The notes below the pieces were generated by a model. That model worked only from the letters and a program-made list of their open reading frames with translations. It made no database searches and had not been told where the DNA came from. Positions 20,221-30,762 of a stretch of 64,000 bases of DNA are shown here, piece after piece; position 1 is the first letter of the stretch, and each line of letters begins with the position of its first letter. The DNA is from Bugulina stolonifera (lineage: Eukaryota; Bryozoa; Gymnolaemata; Cheilostomatida; Bugulidae), in NCBI GenBank assembly GCA_935421135.1, contig OW285188.1:21429233-21493232 (forward strand), in the 5' to 3' direction. The position numbers and the translations under genes are program-made.

Positions 20221-22986
20221 TCAGCCTAACAATCTCTTCAACAGTTGTAGGCCTTGGGGACACTCATTGAAAGTTGGTCTACTATCATTGTTGTCCTTTT
20301 TAAACTGCATGCTACCTGGCCTACTACTCTCTGACTGAAGGATAGAGGTCATTGAGCCATGTTTAAGGTCGGTGGAAGAGGTGTCAGGCATGCAGCCTTC
20401 AACATTAGCGCAAGGCCGTAGATAGACATTCTTCATCTTTTTACGAAGGACAGCATTCCTTCTCTTGAACTCTTCTGATCCTAATGACATCTTCAACATC
20501 AATATATATAAGACTGGTTGATACTACTAAAACGATACCACTGATTAGACAGAGAGAGCAATTACAGACAGCGTAGTATATATGACATGAATCCCAAAGG
20601 AACATTTTACATTCCCAGGCTCAATAATAATCAAACGCCTAAAATAATAAATTACTTTTGTAGTAATCTAAGAAATGTGCTATAATTATCTTTCTATTAT
20701 TGAAGTGTGTGCACTAATAACTATAGCTGTTGGAATAATAGTTAGCGTGGCAGGAACATCATGGGGGTATCACTGAACTTTCCACACTAACTACTCCACT
20801 ATTTTATTATGTACAAGTGTATGATGTCAGAAAATGCCACATTGCTTTTGGATCTCATTGTCATCCTGTACTAAGTTTTAGTGGTAACAGATTAGAAATA
20901 GCAAATACATTCTACAGATTACATGTACATGTAAATAAATAATGTACTATAATATAAGAAAACTGCCCTACAATCCAATGCTTACCTTTAAATTGATTCG
21001 AGGCGCAATTTCACTTTTGTAGAAATTTCTCCCCCTCAGCGATTTTGGCCTAAGTGGTTGATGGGGTTTTCCTACTACCATGAATCCTCTAGCTACACTG
21101 CTGGAATACCTATTATTAGAGTTCTGAGTCCCTGCGACAGCTCTGTTATTATTCAGTAATGAAGATCTTACTTTGACACTTGAAGGCTGGTGAATAGATG
21201 GAGAAAGTTCTAGCAAATCATCCTCATACGCCACCATCGGGTTAGTCCAGTTTTCTATATATCCATCGTCTATGGTTCGGCAGTTTAACATCTGATTGGA
21301 AGAGCTCCTAAGATTTGCCATGCTGATTTCAGACGAGGACACGCAGCTAGTGAGGGTGTGTGAGATACCTAATACAGATATTGATTGACGTGAAGGGCTT
21401 ATTAACTCACTTAGCTGATCAGTTCTTTCTCTTTTGTTTCCACTCAGAAGTTGATGTTGACCATCCTTAATAATATTTCCTGAAACACATTTATCAATTC
21501 TTTTCACTGCTTTGTGAGCATTGTCACTAATGATATAATGACTATTACGTCTGCTCTCAAGGGAATGTTTTATATTGTGATGTTCAATGTTTAAATAAGC
21601 GTTATATTGATTTGCAGATCTCAGGCTTTCCACCGTCATTTGTTGACCTGAGTCTAACAAAGTGTCGCATGGCTCAGTCTCCGTTAGTATTGGCTCTACT
21701 TTGTTGATCACTATTTGCTCTTTGGTGTTGAAAACTGGATGTGTTTCGACCAACTGACAGTATCTGTAAGATTTACAGCAAAATTTAAAAGGCAACCTCC
21801 CTTTTTCTGTAATAAATTATATGTAGTTAAAACTAAATATAGCAACCTTTTATACTTGAAATATATGATACGCATACAGTATGGCTCCATGTAATACTAT
21901 CTACCTTACCTGCCTGTACATGAGATACAGTAGCTTCTTATAGCTGTATATTTGAAACAAATTTATATTGATTTTTCTGTAATACATGTATTAGAACGGG
22001 CTTACTGCACATTTCCATTATTTATAGGGCACAACATTCAACAAGTTATTTATTACAAACCTTGCAGTGTATAATTTATTCACAGGTAAATTATTATTTA
22101 CGTAATTATGGCACTATAATAATATTCAATTAGTAGGCCTACACAAATTATAATGACAGACAGATACACAAGATTATCATGCAGTAAAGTGTGTTTTATA
22201 CTCATTACCTGTATGCTTGATGCAGGAACTTTTAATATGCAAAATGCATTGATACCCTAAAAGCAGAAATATTTCGCGGAAGAAAATTTTGCGAGTTTGC
22301 TAATCTTGGAGCAATTTGCGATAGAAATATTTAGCGAGTTTGGCCTATCGCGAAATTGGTTTAAGTCCCAAAATTGATGTTTAAGCATATTTCAGCATTA
22401 AAACCAAGCTTAGCTAAGCTCTATGTTTACTCAGATTTAAACTCCACTTACACACAGTACAAAACTACAACTGACTTCTATATAGCTTGTTAAGCCCACC
22501 TGTGAGGTAAAATAATTACCATAGCTTGTTAAAAAATCCTCTGATTAAGCTCCTACTCGAGGCTACTTACCAATTATGTTATAGCAAATACTTGCTGCTT
22601 TGTAAAATATTCAACTATGTATCTTATAGCTATATAGCTGCATGTATGGTCTGTTTAAACCAGAAATTATTTAAATCAGTTTGAAAGCAGATATTAATAG
22701 CGATGGGAATTAATTGCGAGTTTGTCACTCGCGAAATTCGCAAAAGTTAAAACTCGCAAAATGTATCTGCTTTTAGGGTATATAATTGGATGAAGCAAAC
22801 TCATTGTTACCTTGGAAAGACGACCAGCCTTTGCCTTTGTAGAAAAACCTCATCTTTATCTTTAGAGATGTCATCTTCTGGTTTCACAGGATTCAGCAGA
22901 AGGTCTGATTTATTGGAATAGTTCAAAAGCTGCTGTACAGAAATGCTAGGAAAAATTTTCTTTCCATCTGTTAGTGCTAAAACCAT
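20221..22986 (-). CDS. Unrecognised three-exon gene, about 418 aa
   Basis: Proposed exons on minus: 22811-22986, 20986-21796, 20221-20490. They join in one frame from an ATG (MVLALTDGKKIFPSIS) to a TGA. Donors CCAAG/GTAACA and TTAAAG/GTAAGC are good. The exon 2 acceptor (GGGAG/GTTG) is weak and was chosen because it keeps frame; the stronger site ten bases upstream does not. Residues near 60-75 hold a small cysteine cluster (KFCCKSYRYCQ). The middle is Ser/Asn-rich and probably disordered. The end has basic helices (EEFKRRNAVLRKKMKN). No domain, signal peptide or membrane segment was recognised. Intron 1 contains a TA-flanked MITE. Confidence 0.55.
22253..22780. mobile_element. TA-flanked MITE (family 1, longer copy)
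   Basis: Same termini as the copy at 8096-8546 (CCCTAAAAGCAG / CTGCTTTTAGGG, bounded by TA), plus about 77 bp of extra subterminal sequence rich in TTTGCGA/TTCGCG motifs. It lies in intron 1 of the unrecognised gene. Confidence 0.85.
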
Positions 22987-22989
22987 ATT

Positions 22990-23225
22990 GACCAGTGAGT
23001 GTGGACGAGTGAGTGTTGACGAGTGAGTGTTGACGAGTGAGTGTTGACGAGTGAGTGTTGACCAGTGAGTGTTGACGAGTGAGTGTTGACGAGTGAGTGT
23101 TGACGAGTGAGTGTTGACCAGTGAGTGTTGACCAGTGAGTGTTGACCAGTGAGTGTTGACCAGTGAGTGTTGACTAGTGAGTGTTAGCCAGTGAGTGTTG
23201 ACCAGTGAGTGTTAATCAGTGAGTG
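22990..23225. repeat. 14-bp minisatellite next to the start of the unrecognised gene
   Basis: About 16 units of GTGAGTGTTGACCA, alternating CGA and CCA variants, end 4-6 bases before the proposed ATG. They therefore form its 5'UTR or promoter. Confidence 0.9.
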
Positions 23226-24752
23226 AGAAAGAAAGAACTGGTAGTGGTGTGAACTGTGAGGCAGGCAGAGCCTACAACTGTAACAGCAATATTATACATT
23301 AATACATTTGCCTTTTAATTTGTTACGGTTTAAATAATTAGGTATTAAATTCACTTTCAAGTCATAGTGTAAAACTACTTGTAAGATGTCCTTTTGAGTC
23401 TGCTGTTCAGTTGCTTCTATGATTATTGGCTTAAGAGATTTAATTAAACTTTGAAAGATAGATCAATAACTTACTACTAATGGATTAAATTTTTCCCTTG
23501 CTCATATTCAATATACATCTAATTCCATATTAATATCATAATAAAATCATACAGCTAGCTAGCTGTAGTATATGGTAGTGTAGGAATATATTCTATCACA
23601 CATATTGTTGTACATGTAGGCCTACAAGCCATGCATACATCAGATCTTTGTTCTACTGCATACATACTGCGTAATGCACTGCATATGTACTGCATATATA
23701 CTGCGTAATGTACTGTACATGTACTGCGTATGTACTGTACATGTACTGCGTATGTACTGCGTATGTACTGCGTATGTACTGCATATGTACTGCATATGTA
23801 CTGCATATCTACTGTACATGTACTGTACATGTACTGCGTATGTACTGTACATGTACTGCGTATGTACTGCAAATGTACTGCATATGTACTGTACATGTAC
23901 TCTACATGTACTGCATGACTTGTTGAGCACATGCACATGTATGTCATGTTAAATTGTTATAATAAACAATATTGGTAAATCACTTATTATTATTATGATT
24001 GTTCAATACTGAACAGTTCTGTGCCTATAATTGCACATTTAGCCTCTTCACCGTGACTATTCCATATACCCTTATAGTGAGTCATGGAATTACTGTAAAA
24101 GGAGTTCAATGTTATGCACTTTTTAGACGAAGAAGATGGCCGAGTAAAACTGAATATGAACAAACCCAAAACGTCAAACCTAGAATGGCACATTCATCTA
24201 TATCATTGATTCGTGATAGCCTATGTGTGCCAGTTTGGTACATGTACATGTTACCGACAAGGTATTAAACTTATCAGGTTGTTCACGCATATTTTAAATC
24301 AATAATACAATATCGTAATTTTTGCTGCGAAGTATTTTGCAAAATCACATATCATATAATATTTTACATGATAATGATGCCAATATTAAAAATGCACAAA
24401 CATACTATGTTAAGAATGCTATACGACTATCACGTATTTGTTCACATAACATGTGAATTGAATTTTTAATGTATACACATGCATTGTGAAACGCCTTTAC
24501 GTGCACATAGTGACAGTGCAACCGATAATAGGAAGTTGTCTTCTCTCAAGATATATAGTACAATAAAAATTCTATCCAAGATATAATATATCTATATATA
24601 TATTTAAGATGTAATATTGATGAGCTAACTATAGAAGTTCTGATCATTAGAGTATGTGTTTTGTGCCACCTACACTGTAAACAATTGGATCTCAACTACC
24701 CTACACCAGAATATCAATGCATTTGTAGCAGTATACACTGTAATATCTGCCT
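23226..24752. other. Intergenic; 11-bp microsatellite and no gene
   Basis: Sequence between the unrecognised gene and the SULT-C stop codon. Apart from the array at 23648-23925 it is AT-rich without recognisable coding sequence. Confidence 0.5.
23648..23925. repeat. 11-bp array of TACTGYRTATG
   Basis: About 25 units, mixing TACTGCGTATG, TACTGCATATG and TACTGTACATG. Frames on both strands are periodic artefacts. Confidence 0.92.
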
Positions 24753-27700
24753 TTAGTATCTGAATGGTATTTCTTTACTTGGTTGCCACTTTGCTAAGAA
24801 CTCATCAAACATTTCATTCTCAGCTACTGTCAGGTGATTCTTCCAGTCTCCTATTTCACCTACAAATATTTATAAACAAACTCATGTGTCTTCTATCAAG
24901 ATTGTTAATCAACATACTAAAATATAATTATAGGCCTTACTGACATTAAACAAACATGCAGCCGAATTGTACACACATATTATAATATACTAGTTTACTA
25001 CAAACTTGACAAGAATTCTCAGGTATATAGAGAATGTGCTGGTAGGTAAGAGTATAGCAGTTTCTTCCTACAGATATCTTAAATGGATTTGAACGTAGAG
25101 TTGTAATAGAAGTTCTGTATACACTATAGACACAATTTAACGCTACTATATTGTACTCTACCTTTTCTATACATGCTTTTGGCCAATTGTTCTTGGTTTC
25201 TGCTCTTTACCACATCTTTGAGCTAAAAGATTCATTCAGAACATACATTTGTACTATCTTGTATGTTGCAATGTTTCTACAAGTACAATGGTAGCCTAAG
25301 TCCCTCACACATATATTTATGCTCAGTTCAAGTATCACAGTTGATCCCAACCTACACTGTATCTACCAATTGGAGACTTAGAACCACTGATGATGACAAG
25401 TAGGGGGTGCATGTAACAGTCACCATGGACACGGTGAACCATATGACCAACATAGCAGGAGTAATATCGGCAGTCACATACCTGCTCCTTCATCCCTTCA
25501 TTGATCTGTAGGTTTGCTGTCTTTCCTTCTTTCATTTTCTTAAACGATGTTGCCTCTGCTATCTGCTGAACAAGTTCTGGACTTCTTTGAGTTCCCATAA
25601 ACTCATTTAACTTCTGAATACTAGAGACAGGATCCTGGTAATTTCATATAAAATGTGAAGAAAGCAGGTAGTTTATAATGTTAGTAATTTGTCAGACTAG
25701 AGGTTTCACTGTTGCTATGTACTCAATAATAATTCAATATTTATAGACGCTAATTGGTGGATCCTGGTAAAATCACGAAACTATTAAGCTATTTATTTTT
25801 CAAGTCTACTTTAGTTAAAAGGGAGAGGACAACTTCTGAGTAATTGTGTTTACTCAGTATCATGGTTACTGCACTACGTAGACTTTCTATCAGATGTGAG
25901 ATGATTTCAAGCTACTGGAATTAAAAATTCCCAATACTTTTTCTGCAGAACATGTACACAACACACATATAATGCAAGTAATACATATTTGTTGAATTAT
26001 AATATTTTTATCCATTACAGAATGAACCGAGGTTATATTTACAATTTTCAGATCTTCAAAGTACACTATCAGCAGGTTAGGGTCATCTCTGAGTGACCAC
26101 ATGTACTCGACATAGTCAAAGTAACTACCATAAGGTAGTTCTTCATTGAACAAATACATCCTGAGATAGTCTGAGAATGTGATCTTTGAGAATTCTTCCA
26201 TACCAGGCAAACCACCAAACTATAAAATAAACATAGACCTGGTTATTTGATAGCTGTCTGTAGAGCGTGAGCTATTAATCTATAAATGGTTCATGCTGTT
26301 TTACAGCCAAATGTTATATCTTTTATTCCTCCTATAATTTTTCAAACTGAACAAGTTCAGACTACTATATTAAATTTGTATTTCATCATCTATGTATGTC
26401 GCACATATAGTGCTTTTCATGCCTAATGGAGCAGATCAAGATGAGTTTGCATCAGTAATAATTAGTTCAAATTAAATAAGTCGTTTGATCAGAGTTGTCA
26501 CCTCCTGTACACGTAGCAGTGACCACTCCACTCAAAGGGTTTTTCGATGATTTAAAGTATGATGTTGAAGTCAAGTATCTGTATCAGCTATCAGGTTTAT
26601 GTAACATGGGTACATAGCTAGCCAATCACTGTAGTTCAAACTTCAAGTTTTCAGGATGAAGGCCACCAACAACTAATATCAAGCTAACAGCGTTGATTGT
26701 CAATGGTCAATATTTACAACTAATAACCAAATGCTTGGAAATTCCCATGAAAAGGAATATCCACATAACTTATTCTACAATGTACGTGTACACAATCAGC
26801 AGGGCTTAAAGTGTAAAATTTTTTTTACAGGAACGCATCAACATTACTTTTACAGGAACGCATCAACATTACATGGCTTTCACTATCAAACAGAAACGCT
26901 AGGAGTATTATTTGTTCAAACAACTTCGCTTGCAAATAGAGGCATTTTTATATAATATGTTGTTGCATAACTTTAAATACAGATTCATTCATTCATTCGG
27001 ATGTTCGACGTCCGCATATATCTGGCTAAATTCAAAGAAGTAGCACATCGATAAGATGTTTTTACAATAAATACTTTTTATTAACTCCTGTTCTCTGTGT
27101 GTAAACAAGCATTTAATAAATATAATAGTTATATCTCCATTTCTATTTAGATGAGTGGTATTGAGCCAGTGTTGGAAGGTGCTTGCAGAAAATGTTTGAG
27201 AAGCTTTGAGTTGTCTCCCTTGTTTTCCTGTCAACACTTAAAATGTTATGTATTTTTGGGTAAACAGTAGTGCTTTGGATCTTTTAGTATAAAAATGTTT
27301 ACCATACATATTGTCACCTAATTTTCATGTGTTAATGTGTAGGAGATATTAATATTAAAATGAAAAATACTTTAGACACCCACTGAATGTCCCTATTCAA
27401 TTAACTAATGTAGCGACCTCTCAGCGTTTCGAGTGAGGGCGGTCTAACTGGCTGTAGTTAGTAAGGGAGCTATACCTTTACTAAAACAACTAGTAGACTA
27501 GCTAATGTACTGAAAATGCAACCGGAACGCGTTCCAGTAAGAATAGCTCTAATAAATTCTTACCAGAACGGCGTTCCGGTGCGTTCCGGTACACTTTAAG
27601 CCCTGACAATCAGAGAGACAACTTGTGTTTCTTGTCAAGTCTCTCTCTCTCTTGATCTGCGATATAGTGAGAGCAATGGGATCGTATTTCCTAATGTTAT

Positions 27701-29219
27701 ATATGTAGCCGAATTATAATCTCTTCTATTCTATCTAAATCTAAACAACTGTATAGGATGAACTTTATACTCACCATTTTAGTATCAGTATCATGGTAAT
27801 AGTGTGAGACAACTGTATCCTTGGGGTTCCTCAGCGCTACAAGCCATAAACATAATTTATACATGTAATTAGTGAAACGCACCTGTGTGCAGGCAGCAGG
27901 CCTGTCATGTTTCTTTTCTAGTATAATATCTTTATCTTCTTCTTGCTAACACTTCAAGAAGCAATAAAATTATATAACAAAAATAAACAATTCATCTGCT
28001 TACTTAAAACAGTTTTTCTTCCTCTGAACTCTTTGGGAAGGACATCAAGTCTGTAGTGAGTGTTGAGGACACGAGGAGAAGGAAAGACAACTTCAGTTTT
28101 AGAAAGAGGGAACAGGTCAATCATGCAGGCAGCCTTAATGTCTGTGATATAGTCAGCAGAACCTCTCACCAACATCATCATTATCTCCCACATAAAGTTT
28201 GTACCTAAAATATGAGAGATTTTGGGTAGATATTGTTGAGAAGACTTGGGTCAGTTCAGAATTTTTGAAAATATTGGTTGGAAAATAATTGCATAGAAAC
28301 CCCTGTGCCCCAAAGGCCAGTTCAACTGGTAAACATCCAACATATTTTCATTAGTAGAAACTCATGTTACTTACTTGCATGTACATGTGCATGCACTTAC
28401 TCTACTTACATGTATATCTACTTGTTTATATATGCATGTACATACTTACATACATTTACTTACTTGTGTGTACATGTACTTACCTACATGAACTTGTACT
28501 TACTTACATGTATTTACTTATATGTACTTACTGATATATATTTATTTACATGTATTTATTTATATGTACTTACTTACATGTATTTACTTATATGTACTTA
28601 AACTTACATGTATTTACATGTACTTACTTATATGTACTTACTTGCATGTATTTACTTATATGTACTTACTTACATGTATTTACTTACATGTACTTACTTA
28701 TATGTACTTACTTACATGTATTTACTTATATGTACTTACTTATATGTATTTACTTATATGTACTTACTAAAATGTACTTTCTTACTCTCAGAAGTGTCTC
28801 ATGTGCAGTTGATTTACTGCACACGTGCTACCCGCCAGCGAAGAAAGCCATGCTGGTATAGCGACTAAAGTCTCTGACCACTGTGCTAGGTGATTAGGTA
28901 CTGCAGAACCTCTGGTTCAACCACCAGTGAGGGATGGGTTATTTCTACAGCTGAGGACCCAAGTCCCTGACTGCTCATAAATGAACGTCTTTGCAACAAA
29001 AGTATAAGTTATGAAAAGTGTTTATACTTGCTTACCATTTTTAGGGTACGTAGCCAGAAGGAAATCTCTCTCATTCCATTTATATTCCAGCATGTCCTTT
29101 TCAACTTGGTCATAAATTTCTATGGTGCCAACAATAAAAGATGGTACTCTCACCTTCCCATCGTCACTGACTAAATACTTGTTAGCAGAAGCACCACTCT
29201 TTGGATGTGAGATGTCCAT
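24753..29219 (-). CDS. SULT-C, cytosolic sulfotransferase (7 coding exons)
   Basis: Exons on minus: 29036-29219, 28004-28204, 27775-27836, 26043-26219, 25482-25634, 25162-25222, 24753-24859, giving 314 aa. Same phases as the other copies. TYPKNGT, NTHY, LRNPKDTVVS, RKGEIGDW and KNHLTVAENE are present. Oddities: exon 3 carries a 6-base tandem duplication (GATACT twice), adding Asp-Thr after the 3'-phosphate motif, and exon 2 ends in A instead of G, so the junction codon becomes Thr. Intron 1 has a donor-like minisatellite and a tRNA-like SINE; intron 3 has a hAT-type element. It is paired with SULT-D. Confidence 0.87.
26800..27605. mobile_element. hAT-type nonautonomous element in SULT-C intron 3
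   Basis: Ends CAGGGCTTAAAGTGTA and TACACTTTAAGCCCTG are inverted repeats, flanked by a perfect 8-bp duplication ACAATCAG (26792-26799 and 27606-27613). SULT-D intron 3 has the similar unfilled site (CAATCA followed by shared flank). No transposase domain was recognised inside; an 82-codon minus frame is not convincing. Confidence 0.9.
28385..28790 (-). repeat. Donor-like minisatellite, SULT-C intron 1
   Basis: Read on minus it is GTAAGTACATATAAGTAAAT-type units, the same theme as the arrays in SULT-A and -B, but lying up to 650 bp from the donor rather than abutting it. About 35 short units are mixed. Confidence 0.85.
28847..28994 (+). mobile_element. tRNA-derived SINE, copy 1
   Basis: The first ~85 bases resemble a tRNA: an A-box-like CTGGTATAGCGAC, then the B box GGTTCAAccACC near 28914. 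It shares both head and tail (ending CTTTGC) with a copy at 57787-57938. Confidence 0.5.
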
Positions 29220-29339
29220 TGTCTGGAAATTATATTATGTTAGTCTGTTAGCAATAAATTTATGGGTTAACTTGATAGGAACTAACAGAATTTAGTAACA
29301 AACAGAATATAAGATTTACAATGTGGACAAGTTGCCTTT

Positions 29340-29410
29340 CCTATTTCCTTATATATTCCAATGACCAGTAGAATGACCAGTGTAATGACCAGTAGAATGA
29401 CCAGTGTAAT
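29340..29410. repeat. 12-bp repeat AATGACCAGTRK in SULT-C intron 0
   Basis: Four units alternate AATGACCAGTAG and AATGACCAGTGT. SULT-D has an expanded version at 34328-34400. Confidence 0.8.
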
Positions 29411-29774
29411 CTGTAATGAACTTGAAGGGTCCACTACATTCTGCCACCAGTATAAAATATTTGCCAAGTCATGACAGAACTTCTAGCATAGCCAGCCTAA
29501 TACCAACAGTATAATATTATCTACTATGCGGTTGTTAACACTGCCACAGCACATTCAACTTTTATTAATTATCATTACTTTATTTATACTTTTATACCAT
29601 AAACCAGTATTTCATATTATGATAGATAAGCCAAATAATGCAGATATACTGTATGGCTCCTAGTAACTAATACAGTAATAGTAATAGTAATAGTAATAGT
29701 AATATTATCTGTTGTTTCTAGTAAACTAACTTCTGTTATACTAGAAACAACAGTGGGTAGCTATCAGCTCTTAC

Positions 29775-29842
29775 CTGACTCTCTGGTGGTGGACTCTGAA
29801 GGTAATAATGGTATAAGAATATGTGACAAGTTATTATATACT
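29775..29842 (-). promoter_or_regulatory. SULT-C promoter and non-coding exon 0
   Basis: On minus, TATATAATAA (about 29832-29841) is followed by a short exon ending GAGTCAG/GTAAGA at 29775/29774. The same block precedes SULT-D. A 15-bp perfect-stem hairpin (29709-29723 with 29739-29753) lies 21 bases into the intron. Confidence 0.55.
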
Positions 29843-30762
29843 GGTACGACAACAGTCTGTGTGTAAGTCTTGCAAATAATGACTCAACTTACTGCATCTT
29901 CTACATTATTGTTTACAGACAGTCTAGAATTATGATGAAATTAACATTGACACCCTCATAATAAACTGTGTGAATTGGTATAGATGTCATGCATATGCAA
30001 TGCAGCTTGTGACTAGAATATTGTGGTGTTAGAAAATAGCAAAAAAGTGGAAGTATGTGACAGATTAGATATTGCCTCATCATAGAACAGGAGTGGACAA
30101 AGTACAGCTCTAGAGATCAATAAGTTATAGTGGGTTGATAAAAAACCACTAAAATAATCTCAAAATTAAGCTGGTAAGAAGTTCCTCTAGGCCTATTTCA
30201 GCACATATGCATGTAGAAGACAGGTTGGCTCTATTATAGGTGAAATATTCCTTTGCCATCATGCAGGACCTTTTTGTGCTCATGTAGATGTAAATCATTG
30301 ACTATTGACAATTGGCCACTGACACTGCCAATCACATATTATAATTTATGCACGTTCCATTCATTCCCTGTGTAGAAACCCAACAACTGGAAACTAATCA
30401 GTTTTTAGTAAGCTGTGTAGGTATTCCCCCTCCTATTTCAGATGCAGCATGCAGTATGATTACATACACTGACTACTAAACCAACTTAGCAATTGAGAAG
30501 GTTCACACTAATGTAATAGATTAACCAATTAAATGGGTCATCACATAGTAAGGTAATATACAAATTTTATGTTCATTCATAAAAATAAACATAATATATA
30601 CATTGTATAATACAGTTATAATATTTGATCCAAGATGAGTTAAATTCAGAAGTTTTTATAAATAGAGTATGTGTTTTGTGCAGTCTACACTGTTAACAAT
30701 ATTGGATTTCAACTACCATACACCAGAGTATCTATGTATATGTAACAGTATAGTATCCGCTT
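29843..30762. other. Intergenic between SULT-C promoter and SULT-D 3' end
   Basis: No gene seen. The part next to SULT-C (to about 30210) resembles the flank of SULT-D exon 0 at 35627-36180, so it is duplicated unit sequence. Confidence 0.5.

Noticed and set aside
23555..23952. Cys/Tyr-rich frames on both strands
   Set aside because: Periodic translation of the 11-bp array; not a cysteine-rich peptide gene.
26989..27237. 82-codon minus frame inside the hAT-type element as a transposase remnant
   Set aside because: No BED finger or hAT dimerisation motif could be seen.
28278..28868. Leu/Tyr/Cys-rich plus frames resembling membrane helices
   Set aside because: Translation of the SULT-C intron 1 minisatellite on the antisense strand.
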